Shown in pieces: positions 20,865 through 33,934 of a stretch of DNA of 64,000 nucleotides; position 1 is the stretch's first letter, and each line of letters starts with the position of its first letter. The position numbers and the translations under genes are program-made. The stretch comes from Homarus americanus. Lineage: Eukaryota > Arthropoda > Malacostraca > Decapoda > Nephropidae. The stretch is from assembly GCF_018991925.1 (NCBI RefSeq), contig NW_024755046.1:75001-139000 (forward strand). Reading direction: 5' to 3'. The notes under the pieces were generated by a model. The model had not been told where the DNA came from. It did no database searches and was given only the letters and a program-made list of their open reading frames with translations.

Positions 20865-21060
20865 TATATATCAGGTGCCTACAAGAGAGCTCAGCCATGT
20901 TAATATTATTATTATTGACTCTGTACTTTTCTGGCCAACCAAATATTGCTCGTACTGTACTCGTCACCTGTTTAATAACATTTCTATCAGTACTCACCTG
21001 TGTTAATGTTTATATGACAAATTAATGTATTAAAGTTCAAGTTTCTTGGAAGTACAAGTA

Positions 21061-21380
21061 CAGTGGGGTATGCTATAACGAATCTAATTGGTTCTAGAAC
21101 CTTGTTCGTTATAGGATTAATCCGTTCCAGGCCCCCAAATACAACCACTTAACACTGAAAAATATAATATAAAATTGTAAAAAAGTGCATGAATATGCAT
21201 CTAAACCCCTGAAATAAAGAATATCATTAATATTTGTAATAAAAAAACAATTAGAAAAAAAAAATTAAATAATGTTCGTTGTAGGAGTTTCGTTCGTTAT
21301 AGCATTCTCAATTTTATAGGTAAAACCGTTCGTTATAGGAATATTCGTAGTAGGATCCGTTCGTTATAGCATACCCCACG
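21061..21380. mobile_element. 320-bp MITE, Tc1/mariner-pogo type
   Basis: The left end CAGTGGGGTATGCTATAACG and right end CGTTATAGCATACCCCACG are inverted repeats with a one-base difference, and TA flanks both ends (21059-21060 and 21381-21382). Inside, GTTCGTTATAGGA recurs in both orientations, giving long imperfect arms. Non-coding. Confidence 0.85.
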
Positions 21381-21565
21381 TACTGAACTCCTTGAATTTT
21401 GGCGTCATGCTTTATCTGGTTTATTTTAATTATGTATAGAAATATTTATACAGTACTTATACTGTAGGTAAATTATATTTTACAATTACAAAATAAAATA
21501 ATTCTATAATTATTTTTCAATCATCTTGAATTCATAGATTAAAACAATGAATAGCTACTACAAAG

Positions 21566-22262
21566 TTTATTTAAAAATATTCAAATCCTAAGGTTAGATC
21601 AGCAGGAAATAAACTTTCTATTTTAGAGGAAACTTGTGTATGATGATCCCTCAAAAGTGTATCTGGTTAAGAAAAACAACACACTGTAATGTAAATTCAA
21701 ATTAAAATTTTAATAAAAAAAAAAACATCACATCTTGTGCACAAAAAGGGCAACATAAACTATCTTTGGTTCAGTTTTTTATGACTGTAAACTCATAGAA
21801 AAAGGACAGAAATAAAATTCCTTTGGTCGAGCTCCTTAATAACTATAAACTTGTAGAAAAGGGACAGAAATAAAATAACTTTGGTCGAGCTCCTTAATAA
21901 CTATAAACATGTAGAAAAGGGACAGAAATAAAATAACTTTGGTCGAGCTCCTTAATAACTATAAACATGTAGAAAAGGGACAGAAATTAATACAAAAACA
22001 AAAACCTCTGAGAATCTCATTTGAACCTGTTTTGAAACGGAGTAATGCCGTTTGTTTACGCTATATCACAACAGTATACTGCACTTAACAAGCACCAGTG
22101 AGAGGAAAGAGCACATCTCATGCCATAGTACAAGTGATTAACTTCAAGGACGGCATGGGCTAGTGTTCATCTGGCAAAACTCTCACAACTGTGTCCCATG
22201 GCAAGAAACAAGACGGTAATGTCTGTTCGTGTGCTTTGTTGATCTTTCTACTGATTCAATGT
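21566..22262 (-). other. Probable 3' untranslated region of the 22263-27430 gene, with tandem repeat
   Basis: The minus strand carries AATAAA at 21571-21566, about 690 nt past the stop codon, the nearest plausible polyadenylation signal. Inside, 21757-21990 contains four copies of a 58-bp unit (ACTTTGGTCGAGCTCCTTAA through CATGTAGAAAAGGGACAG), the first one degenerate. Assigning this to the mRNA is inference. Confidence 0.45.
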
Positions 22263-25200
22263 TCATGTCTTTATAAACTGTTCAATTGATAATCTCCTTC
22301 TTTTGGTCTTGTCAGTGGTGGGTTTCTTGTACCTGGCTGGCTTGGGTTTGTTATATATTTCTTCTGAAGCTCCTCTATCACCAACACTGTATTCTTTTTT
22401 GTTTTTTTTGTTGCTGCTGAAGATTATCTTAGGCAGGGAGGTGTCGACTGGCTCATGTACCACGTAGATTGTCAGTGGACACCCAAAGCAGCGGGCCGTC
22501 GCCAAGTTCGTGAGTAGATTCAGGGAGAACATGGACGGGAATATCCTATAATAACACATAGGACACTCTTTAGGACATGGCTGCCGAGGGTAGGTGACCA
22601 CGTAATAGTAGCCATCAGGAGGAGGTGCAACAATGTGTACCTTAGATAGTCTACTCCGAGGTAAGTCATCCTCACACAACAAAGGCTCGGGGTGGTGGGT
22701 GTTTGGGGGAGTCGTCTTGACACTTTCTTCTTTCTCTTGTAGTCTTTTGTTTCTTTCTGGGATGCGTCTTCTAGCATAGGATCTGAGAAGTGCCCTCGAG
22801 GTTGCCCTTGTGAGGTGTGTAGGGGGGATGAAGCCAGGTGTATTCAAGAACAGAGGGGAATTTTCAATGGCGTCCTTAACCCGAGACACAATGCTCTCGG
22901 ACTTGCTGTCCCCGACAGAGATATACTCTGTGACCTCATCCAGCTGTTCCAATCCATAGGTCTGCGACAGTAGGATGTCCACCATGAACTCATCGTTTGC
23001 CTCTTCTGAGTTGAAGGTCAGATGAAGGGACTCCTTCTTGTCTCTCATCGAGTTCTCATGAAAAGCCTTGGCTGCTGGGAGGATGTGTTTCCACAGCTGT
23101 TTCTTCTCATACTCGTCCAGCTTCTCAAGAAAGGACATTGACGGTGTGTGTCTGTGTCGGCGGCTGCGGAGGTTATATCTCTTGACAACCTGTGACTCAT
23201 TGTCTTCGTTTTCCTCCTCCATCTTGCAGGACTTATTTACCTCACCACTGTCCTGTGACTTCTTCTTGGGTTCGCCATCAGTTTTAATTTCTGTACTCAC
23301 GTCTTCCAGCCCAGCTTGGGTAATATCCAATTCGATTTTATCCATAAAGTCGTCCACATCTTCATCTTCAGGTTCATCCTCACCGTCCTCCACTTCAGGG
23401 ACGATGTCCACTTCACTCACATCTTCTCCCACGTGCTCCATATATTCTGCTGCTTCTTCAGATATCATCTCAGGATCCAGCTCCCTTACTTCCTCAGTTA
23501 TAAAACTCATCTCCTCCATTTCATCAGTTACGAGCCCATCCTCTTTTGTCTCCTTACATTCGAATTCCTCTTTACCTTCCACTTCAGACAAGATATTTGC
23601 AACACCAGCAGCAACCTCATCACTACTTACTCCCTCAGACAGGAGTTCTTGACCAGGGATGGGCTGTACTTCACCCTTTACTGTCACAGGTTCTACCTCT
23701 CTAGTTATAACTTCCTCCATTTCGTCCCCTTTTGCAGAAACGAATTCTGCTGATGTCACTTTTTTTGGAGAAATCTTCAAAAATGCTAAGGATCCAGAGG
23801 CTCCTCCTGGATCCTCAACATTTTCGACAGCGCTAGCCTCATCCATCACCACAGGTACATTATTGGCCTCATCAACAAAGAAGTGTTCAGGTACAACCAA
23901 AGGAATAACATCGACTTCCCACTCTGTCATAGGTATGATGGCTTCTTCCTCAACTTCTTGGGGTATTCTCTCATCTCTGGTGGTCTGAGGTTCAGAAGGC
24001 AACAAACTTTCTAGTAAACTCGGTTGTCTTTGGGTAAGTTCAACTTGTAGATCATTTTTATGCAGGTCATTTTTACTTCCTTCACCTTTAGATTTAGAAC
24101 TGTATTTGCCTTCGGAACATCTGTTATCTCTCTCTGGTTTTGTCTCCACTTGTGACTGACTACATAAACTCAAAACACACCCCTTATTAGCCTTAATCAG
24201 GTCTCTGTCCAGGGTCTCCTCAGATGCTATGAATTTCCTCATTCGTCTGATGGCCGACTTCCAAGGTGTACTACATTCAAGGGTGCCGAGACACTTAACA
24301 TACAGAGAAACTCCTTTGACAATATCTGTTCCCATTACCTTTGAGCTCCTTGATGTCTTTAGTATGAGTTCCTTCTTTATCCTGTTCTTTAAGAAGGACA
24401 ATGGATCGTTGAACCAACTCAGAAACTTGTGCGAACACGATGTCGTATCTTTGTTGGTATACATAGACCTCCTCAGCCTCCGAAAGTTCTTACAGGAGAG
24501 AATTTTGTGGTCACAGTCACAACACTGTAAGGAGCCAAAGTAAAGGTGTGATGTGGCACGGTATTCCTTCACCTTCTCCTTGCAGATGTAACAAATGAAG
24601 GTCTCAGATACAGCTGGAGAAGAGGTGCACTTCCTTGGTGATGTGGAATTCCTCAAGGTGTGATCTTTGAACTTCTTTGGTGGACCTTGATTTACTTCTT
24701 CATATTTTTCAGATCTTGAAGACTTCAGTGGTGTTGAGTCTTGTCGATGTACTCGATCAAGTTTTGTTCTCTTCAATGAGTCACCAACTGTGTTACTCTC
24801 ACTTTTAATTCTAGGTGAAGACTTGTGTACTTTATGACGTTCAGAGTTTCGGTGAGAATCTTGTACTAGTTTCCCCCATTCAAATGATGGACTATAAGGT
24901 CGGTCATTATCACACGTCTTTTTAACCTTAGAATCACTGCTGTGTTTGGTGTTAGGCAAGTGCTTCAACCTCTCACCACTCAATTTAGTCAAATCTTTAG
25001 CAAATTTACTCTTGGGTCTTGATGAATCTTTGTGCACTGAATGTTTATGTTTCTCTGAATCTCTATATCTATGTTTGTCAAATTTACTCTTCACCGTATC
25101 TCTCAATGTCCTGTTTTTAGTTTGACATGAATCTTTACAAATATCTTTCTCAGTGGAATGTATCTTACTTTTCCTTGTTGGTGAATCTTTTAAATACTCA

Positions 25201-26791
25201 ATTTTGTGTTTAGATACATCTTTAGATACTCCTCTGTCATATTGCCCTGACAGTGTATCCATCTTTCTGGATAAATCTTCCGAATCATCAATTTTGTTTT
25301 CAGATGAACATCTTTCTGTGTTGTGGCTGGTATTAGTAAGATACTTATATGAGTCTCGGTTATTCATAGTTAGTTCTTTTAAGGCTTCACCACCACTGTT
25401 AAATGATTTTTTTATCATTTTATTTGATCCTGTGAGTAAATCTTTTGATACTTCACATTTCCTTTTAAGTGAGTTGCTTAATTTATCATCTGAATCTTTT
25501 AGAATAACACTTTTTTTGTTGAGTGAATCTTGTAAATTCTCATTGTTCTCTAAACGTGAATCTTTTAATGTCTCTTCTTCAAGTGAATACATTAGCACTT
25601 CATTTGATTTTGTAACAAAGTCAATACTCTTAATGTTATTATCACATGAATAACTTAATACACCATTCTTAAATGATCCTTTTAGCACCTTATTAAAACC
25701 ATTTATAACATTACTGAATTTATTAAGTGAATCTTTAGACACCTTGGGTGAATCCATAAAAGAATCTCTCGTGTTTATACGTGAAACTCTAGGTATCAAG
25801 ATCTTAGTTTTACTGCCAACTGAATCATTTAACTCTTCATTGAACACCTCATTCATCTCTTGACAAGATTCACGTTTATAGTTTGACGAACTGTTTGGTG
25901 TTTTATTAACCTCTTCCAAAACCTCACTATAATGTTTAAGTGAATTTTCCAAAGTCTTTTCATCCAACACTTCACTATTGTCTGGCGACGTGAACTCTTT
26001 CAGACCCTCTGATTTATTGTTCTTGCCTCGTGTTCTTGTTTCATGCTCTTCTGAGACATCTACTATGTACTTCGCAGCAGGTAGTGACTCTGTCTGCTTA
26101 CAAGGAGGAGAGGGTGGAAGTGTAGATTTGCTGATATAGCTTTCATTGGGTGTGTGTTGACGGTTTCTCTCATAGCCTGTGTTGCCATGGTTCTGGTGCT
26201 GGAGTTTTTTTACTTCAGGAAGGTTGTTTGAATGTAAGTTCTGTTGTCTCTTGTTTCCAGTTTGGTTTTGGTTGTTTGTCTGTGGCTTCTGTTGTTGATA
26301 TCTTCCTTTTTGGTAGTTCTGGGATGAGGTTGAGTTCTGTTGTTGCTGCTGTAAGGCAGTCGGATTCCAGAACAGACTTGAAGGCAATGAGCAGCCATTG
26401 CTAAATGATCGACAATTCAGCCAGGAGTTGTTGAAGGAGACAGAATCTGTGTTGTAATACTGGTTTGGAAAATGGTTTTGTTGGTTCTGTTGTGAATTTG
26501 GTTGGAATGGTTGTCGGAAGAACCACGGTTTTTGCTGTTCTTGCAACAGCTGGGGGCCCTGCTGCTGGTTCTGGAACCTCTGGGGGCCCTGATGCCATTT
26601 CTGGAACCACCCGGGGCTCTGTTGTTGATTCTGGAATGACCAGGAGCCCTGCTGCTGGTCCTGGAACCCCTGCTGATTGTTCCGGAAAAGCTGGAAGTTG
26701 GAGTTCTGGGAGCTTTGGTTTCCTTCAAGACTCAAGCTGTCAGGGAACGGTACAGTTTGATGCATCAGGAGCCTGCCAGTCGGGATAGTCC
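22263..26791 (-). CDS. Large nuclear-type protein of unknown family, last coding exon
   Basis: This 4529-nt exon encodes residues 49-1557 of a predicted 1557-residue protein. Its acceptor at 26792, TTCTTTCCTTCCAG|GGACT, has a strong pyrimidine tract and its phase fits exon 1. In order: Q/N-rich region (about 65-255); S/K-rich, probably disordered region with many K-D-S repeats (350-750); Cys-rich segment with C-x2-C, then C-C-x-C and C (about 775-830, CYICKEKVKEY); acidic E/D/V-rich stretch (980-1220); basic YNLRSRRHR and a helix-rich part (1260-1420); and a second Cys-rich segment with CPKECPMC and CFGC (about 1450-1490). The C terminus is basic (KTKRRRLSIEQFIKT). I recognise no named family. 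Paired Cys motifs, basic runs and acidic disorder suggest a nuclear, perhaps chromatin- or RNA-associated, protein. That role is inference. Confidence 0.85.
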
Positions 26792-26942
26792 CTGGAAGGA
26801 AAGAAGATTTAGAACACATGTCATTGACACACACACACACATACATACTTCATATTTTTCAGGTTTGAATTGTCAGCTGAACACCTTTGCACATTGGAAA
26901 TAATTTCAAAAGTAGGAAAAATAATAATACTTTAAATTCTCT

Positions 26943-27285
26943 ATATTTTGAAACCAAGACACTAACACAGTACCAGACACTAACACAGTACCAAACACTA
27001 ACACAGTACCAGTCACTGACATTAACACAGTACGTCACTAACACTAACACAGTACCAGTCACTAACACAGTACCAGACACTAACACAGTACCAGTCACTG
27101 ACATTAACACAGTACGTCACTAACACTAACACAGTACCAGACACTAAAACAGTACCAGACACTAACACAGTACCAAACACTAACACAGTACCAGTCACTG
27201 ACATTAACACAGTACGTCACCAACACTAATACAGTACCAGTCACTAACACTAATACAGAACCAGACACTAACACTAACACAGTAC
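26943..27285. repeat. 18-bp minisatellite inside intron 1
   Basis: Units of CAGTACCAGACACTAACA with variants (CAGTACGTCACTAACACTAA, CAGTCACTGACATTAA) fill the intron between exon 2 and exon 1. On the minus strand each standard unit encodes V-L-V-S-G-T, so long open frames are repeat translations. Confidence 0.95.
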
Positions 27286-27430
27286 CAGTGTAAGGGCGGA
27301 AACGATCTTCCTGCTGGTTACCGCTGCTAACTCGCTCGTTTGCTGGTGCGGACGACACTTGGGGCGGTTGGACAGATGTGAGAACGGCAGCGACTATCTG
27401 GGTCACCGGCAGATTCAACCCAGCCGCCAT
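27286..27430 (-). CDS. First coding exon of the large unknown gene
   Basis: The ATG at 27430 has a strong context (A at -3, G at +4) and an in-frame TAG four codons upstream. It encodes MAAGLNLPVTQIVAAVLTSV, then a P/S/Q-rich stretch to FRPYT, and ends in phase 1 at CACTG|GTACTG. Joined to exon 2 it reads RPYT-G-TIPTGRL with no frame break, giving 1558 codons including stop. The donor is weak (GTACTG) and is itself the first unit of the 18-bp minisatellite filling the 494-nt intron. The short AAGLNLPVTQIVAAVL segment is amphipathic. A further untranslated 5' exon cannot be excluded. Confidence 0.7.
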
Positions 27431-28014
27431 AGTCGCTATCTAGCTACCCCGCTGTTCGTCAAATTCTGGCTGTGATCTCATCATAGGTCCTGGACTCGTG
27501 GGCTGTGTCCCCAGACCTTCACCTATCGACTGTCAATTCTCTGGTCATCTACCACTACCATAACACGACCGTCAGTTCATCTCATTCCGTCCGTGCCCCG
27601 TCGCTCTAGGGTGGAGTTGAATGGGCGCTTCCCTACCCTGAGTGTGCATCACCCTGTTCCAGAACCTTCCCCCAGGGCCACTGCCATAGGAAATATCTGT
27701 TCATTGTTTGATTCTTTCAGTTGTTGACTCCCATTAATTGTTTGATTCTATTAATTGCTGACTCCCATTAATTGTTTGCTTCCCTTAATTGATTAACTCC
27801 ATTAACTATTGACTGCATTGTTTGACTCCCGTAATTATTTGATGTTTGTTGAGTGGTGTCAGAGTTTTGTGTTATATTTTTTATAGTAAAGAGATGTCAA
27901 TCTCAAACGGTTGCTTGCAATTCATCAGAAAACCATGGTCCTTGACTTTCCTTTATTAAGATCCTGATTAGTCTGGTAAGGGATTTCTATCCCAAAGTCC
28001 CAGGCCTTTACAAC
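27431..28014. promoter_or_regulatory. 5' flank of the large unknown gene
   Basis: This 580-bp island of non-repeat DNA lies between two blocks of the same minisatellite, directly upstream of exon 1. It must contain the proximal promoter if transcription starts here. I see no TATA box at a convincing distance. The first 250 bp are moderately GC-rich with scattered CpG (GTCCGTGCCCCGTCGC), fitting a TATA-less promoter. From 27705 to 27845 a TTGACTCCCATTAATTG motif is repeated about five times. Confidence 0.4.
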
Positions 28015-29057
28015 CAGTCACTAACACTAACACAGTACCAGTCACTAACATTAACACAGTATGTCACTAACACTAATACAGTACCAGACACTAACACAGT
28101 ACTAGACACTAACACAGTACTAGACACTAACACAGTACCAGACACTAACACAGTACCAGACACAACCCAGTACCAGACACTAACACAGTACTAGACACTA
28201 ACACAGTACCAGACACTAACACAGTACTAGACACTAACACAGTACCAGACACTAACACACACAGTACCAGACACTAACACAGTACCAGACACTAACACAG
28301 TACCAGACACTAACACAGCCCAGACACCAACACAGTACCAGACACTCAACACAGTACCAGACACCAACACAGTACTAGACACTCAACACAGTACCAGACA
28401 CTAACACAGTACTAGACACTCAACACAGTACTAGACACTAACACAGTACCAGACACTAACACAGTACCAGACACTAACACAGCACCCAGACACCAACACA
28501 GTACCAGACACTCAACACAGTACCAGACACTAACACAGCACCAGACACTCAACACAGTACCAGACACTCAACACAGTACCAGACACTCACACAGCACCAG
28601 ACACCAACACAGTACCAGACACTCAACACAGTACCAGACACTAACACAGTACCAGACACCAACACAGCACCAGACACCAACACAGTACCAGACACCAACA
28701 CAGCACCAGACACCAACACAGCAACAGACACCAACACTCAACACAGCACCAGACACTCAACACAGCACCAGACACCAACACAGTACCAGACACTAACACA
28801 GCACCAGACACTCAACACAGTCACTAGACACCAACACAGTACCAGACACTAACACAGTACCAGACACTAACACAGTACTAGACACCAACACAGCACCAGA
28901 CACCAACACAGTACCAGACACCAACACAGTACCAGACACCAACACAGCACTAGACACTAACACAGTACCAGACACCAACACAGTACTAGACACTCAACAC
29001 AGTACCAGACACTCAACACAGCACTAGACACTAACACAGTACTAGACACTCAACACA
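28015..29057. repeat. 18-bp minisatellite, upstream block 1
   Basis: About 55 units, mostly CAGTACCAGACACTAACA, with CTCAACA and CCAACA third-segment variants increasing to the right. Same family as the intron block. Confidence 0.95.
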
Positions 29058-29308
29058 ATTATCAATAACATGTAATAAACCAGTGTATTCACTCCCAGTA
29101 AACACTGCTCCACGCTGTCACTATGTTGAAATGAACTGTAGTTTGAGCTGATCCCATCTAGTTATTATATGTCTTATTTGTGTCACTTATGTCACTTGTA
29201 TATTATTTGTAATGTAACCCATTCCCCAAATATGTAACTGTATATTTCAGCCTTCTGGCTGCCAAGCTCTTCAATAAACCTAATATTATTATATTATATT
29301 TATTACCA
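29058..29308 (+). mobile_element. LINE 3' end inserted in the minisatellite
   Basis: This unique 250-bp segment splits the array and ends in TTCAGCCTTCTGGCTGCC, AATAAA (29273-29278) and a short ATT-rich tail, the form of a non-LTR element 3' terminus. No coding remains. Confidence 0.5.
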
Positions 29309-32300
29309 GACACTAACACAGTACCAGACACTCAACACAGTACCAGACACCAACACAGTACTCAGACACTCAACACAGCACCAGACACCAACACAGCACC
29401 AGACACCAACACAGTACCAGACACTAACACAGCACTAGACACTAACACAGTACTGACACACAGTACTAGACACCAACAGCACCAGACACAACACAGTACT
29501 AGACACCAACACAGCACCAGACACTAACACAGTACTAGACACTCAACACAGTACTCAGACACCAACACAGCACTCAGACACTCAACACAGCACCAGACAC
29601 TCAACACAGCACTAGACACCAACACAGCACCAGACACTCAACACAGTACCAGACACCAACACAGTACTAGACACTAACACAGCACTCAGACACCAACACA
29701 GCACCAGACACCAACACAGCACTAGACACCAACACAGCACCACACCAACACAGCACACACCAACACAGCACCAGACACCAACACAGCACCAGACACCAAC
29801 ACAGCACCAGACACCAACACAGCACCAGACACCAACACAGCACCAGACACCAACACAGCACCAGACACCAACACAGCACAGACACCAACACAGCACCAGA
29901 CACCAACACAGCACTAGACACCAACACAGCACCAGACACTCAACACAGCACTAGACACCAACACAGTACCAGACACTAACACAGCACCAGACACTCAACA
30001 CAGCACCAGACACTAACACAGTACTAGACACCAACACAGTACCAGACACTCAACACAGCACTAGACACCAACACAGCACCAGACACCAACACAGTACTAG
30101 ACACTCAACACAGCACTAGACACCAACACAGTACCACACAACACAGCACTAGACACCAACACAGCACCAGACACCAACACAGCACCAGACACCAACACAG
30201 CACCAGACACCAACACAGCACCAGACACTAACACAGCACCAGACACCAACACAGCACCAGACACTCAACACAGCACCAGACACCAACACAGCACTAGACA
30301 CTAACACAGTACCAGACACCAACACAGTACCAGACACTCAACACAGTACCAGACACTAACACAGTACCAGACACCAACAGCACTAGACACCAACACAGCA
30401 CTAGACACTCAACACAGCACTAGACACTAACACAGCACTAGACACCAACACAGCATACTAGACACCAACACAGCACCAGACACCAACACAGCACCAGACA
30501 CCAACACAGCACTAGACACTCAACACAGCACTCAGACACTCAACACAGCACCAGACACCAACACAGCACCAGACACCAACACAGCACCAGACACCAACAC
30601 AGTACCAGACACCAACACAGCACCAGACACCAACACAGCACCAGACACCAACACAGCACCAGACACTAACACAGCACTAGACACTAACACAGTACTAGAC
30701 ACTCCAACACAGCACCAGACACCAACACAGCACCAGACACCAACACAGCACCAGACACTCAACACAGCACCAGACACTAACACTAACACAGCACTAGACA
30801 CCAACACAGCACCAGACACCAACACAGCACTAGACACTAACACAGCACCAGACACCAACACAGCACTAAGACACCAACACAGTACCAGACACCAACACAG
30901 TACCAGACACCAACACAGCACCAGACACCAACACAGTACCAGACACCAACACAGCACTAGACACAGCACCTGACACCAACACAGCACCAGACACCAACAC
31001 AGTACTAGACACAACACAGCACCAGACACTCAACACAGTACCAGACACCAACACAGTACTAGACACCAACACAGCACTAGACACCAACACAGCACCACAC
31101 TAACACAGCACCAGACACCAACACAGCACCAGACACCAACACAGTACGACACCAACACGCACTAGACACTCAACACAGCACTCAGACACTCAACACAGCA
31201 CTAGACACCAACACAGTACCAGACACTAACACAACACAGTACCAGACACTAACACAGCACCAGACACCAACACAGTACCAGACACCAACACAGTACTAGA
31301 CACCAACACCAGTACCAGACACTAACACAGCACTAGACACCAACACAGCACCAGACACTCAACACAGTACCAGACACTCAACACAGTACTCAGACACTAA
31401 CACTAATACAGACCGACACCAACACAGTACCAGACACTCACAACACACAGCACCAGACACAACAGCAAGACACACACAGAGACACCAACACAGTACACAC
31501 CAACACAGTACCAGACACACACCAACACAGTACCAGACACTAACACAGCACCAGACACCAACACAGCACTAGACACCAACACAGCACCAGACACCAACTA
31601 AACCAACACAGTACCAGACACCAACACAGCACCAGACACTCAACACAGCACCAGACACTAACACCACAGCACTAGACACTAACACAGTACTAGACACTAA
31701 CACAGTACCAGACACTAACACAGCACTAGGACACTCAACACCAATACAGTACCAGACACCAACACAGCACCAGACACTAACACAGTACCAGACACCAACA
31801 CAGCACTAGACACCAACACAGCACCAGACACCAACACAGCACTAGACACTCAACACAGCACTGGACACCAACACAGCACCAGACACTCAACACAGCACCA
31901 GACACCAACACAGCACCAGACACTCAACACAGCACTAGACACCAACACAGCACCAGACACCAACACAGTACCAGACACTCAACACACCAGTCACCAACAC
32001 AGCACTCAGACACTCAACACAGCACCAGACACCAACACAGTACTAGACGACACCTGCACACAGACCAGGACACCAACACAGCACCAGACACCAACACAGC
32101 ACCAGCCACCAACACCAACACAGCACCAGACACCACAGCACCAGACACCAACATACCACTTCAGACATCAAACACAGCACTAGACACCAACAACACAGCA
32201 CCAGATACCACATGGTACTAGGACACTAACACAGCACTAGACACCAACACTGCATTCAGACACCAACACAGCATCAGACACTCAACATGGTGCACTGGTG

Positions 32301-33135
32301 ACACCAACACAGCACTAGACACCAACACAGCACTACTCAACACAAGCACCAGACACCCTAACACAGCACCAGACACCAACACAGCACCAGACACCAACAC
32401 AGCACCAGACACTCAACACAGCACTAGACACCAACACAGCACCAGACACTCAACACAGCACAGACACTCAACACAGTTCAGACACCAACACAGCACTAGA
32501 CACCTGGGGCCAGCACCAGACACCAACACAGGCACCAGACACCAACACAGCACCAGACACCAACACAGTACCAGACACCAACACAGCACCAGACACCTCA
32601 ACACAGCACCAGACACTCAACACAGCATCAGACACCACCACAGCACTGCAGACACCAACACTGGTGTACCAGACACAACACAGTACCAGACACTGGCCAG
32701 TACCAGACACCAACACCAACACAGCACCAGACACTCAACACCAACACAGCACCAGACACTCAACACAGCACTTCCAGATTAATTCAACACAGTACCAGAC
32801 ACTCAACACAGCACTCAGACACTCAACACAGTACCAGACACCAACATGCACCAGTCATCAACACTACCACAGCACGACACTCAACACAGCATTAGACACT
32901 CAACACAGCACTAGACACCAACACAAAATAGACACCAACACAGCACTAGACACCAACACAGCACTAGACACCAACACAGCACCAGACACTCAACACAGCA
33001 CCAGACACTCAACACAGTACCAGACACTCAACACAGTACCAGCCATCAACATCAATACAGTACCTAAATACCAACACTAACACAGTACCAGACACTAACA
33101 CAGTACCAGATACTAACACAGTACCAGATACTAAC
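29309..33135. repeat. 18-bp minisatellite, upstream block 2
   Basis: About 3.8 kb and some 200 units. The centre is dominated by CAGCACCAGACACCAACA, while both ends return to CAGTACCAGACACTAACA. Insertions of single bases (CTCAACA) and deletions shift the register, and the array becomes scrambled at 31.4-33.0 kb. All open frames (up to 165 codons) are repeat translations. Confidence 0.95.
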
Positions 33136-33930
33136 GAAAGTATCACATTACTATGAAAAACACATCAATATTAAGTGATACGCAACACACACACAGACCA
33201 TAGTTAACTTGTACAGCATAGTTTGTTGTCATGTGCATAGGTAACTTTATAACTGTAGCCAGGGACAGTAAATACCGGGTATCCAACTCACATGTCAGGG
33301 ATCCACTCACGTTCTTGGATTACCTCGTTAAAATAATCCTTTACTCTCGATAGAGGAATAATATTAATGTTATCACGGAACGAGGCGTGTTTTATTGAGT
33401 GTCTGTATTTGTTCGTGCCTGTGTGTGTGTGTGTTTGTGTTTGTGGTGTGTGAGCGATGTTGACCCGCTTGTCAAGGTAAACTGACTACTGAAGCGACCT
33501 GCCGTTCCTGGTGTCAGGTGCTCTAACCCCACCCACTTTCAAGCGTAGACCAATCAGCCAGTGGCACATACAGGGACTCTAGCACCACATGTCGATGATT
33601 GGTTGACGTGTCTAAAAAACATCTGCATCTTTCATGTGGGGTGTTGGGTGTTGGTATGACTGTGTGGCGTGTCTTTCAACCCCGTCAATCAACAGACCTG
33701 GAAGCTCCTACGCAGATAATGAGACGTTCAACTTCTCCCGACGAAGATGGATTCCGATAACTTATTTACACGGATGAGACAAATAAAAGTTAAACCCGTA
33801 AATAACACAAAGAAATGAATGAATCTTTTGTTGTGGGTTTTTGGGGGGGTGGGTGGGGATCGAATCGTCTTGTTGGCGTTAATACTTGAGAATAAATTTC
33901 ATGTTGTTAAGGGTTGGGGTGGCTAATGGC
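33136..33930. other. Unassigned DNA right of the minisatellite
   Basis: A short GT run lies at 33419-33445. CCAAT-containing CCAATCAGCCAGTGGC (33550) and GATTGGTTGACG (33597) are close together, but no start exon is visible. Confidence 0.4.
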
Positions 33931-33934
33931 GTTG

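Noticed and set aside
22520..26788. Plus- and minus-strand frames overlapping the large exon (for example 23068-23652 and 25153-25653)
   Set aside because: They are shadows of the 1557-residue reading frame in other frames.
26792..26846. ATG at 26846 as the true start of the large protein
   Set aside because: The first 18 residues derive from a (GT)n run and a pyrimidine tract ending in CAG, a clear splice acceptor in phase with exon 1.
28549..32734. Many V-L-V-S-G-T and C-W-C-L-V-L polymer frames
   Set aside because: These are the 18-bp minisatellite read in its three registers, and frame changes follow unit indels.
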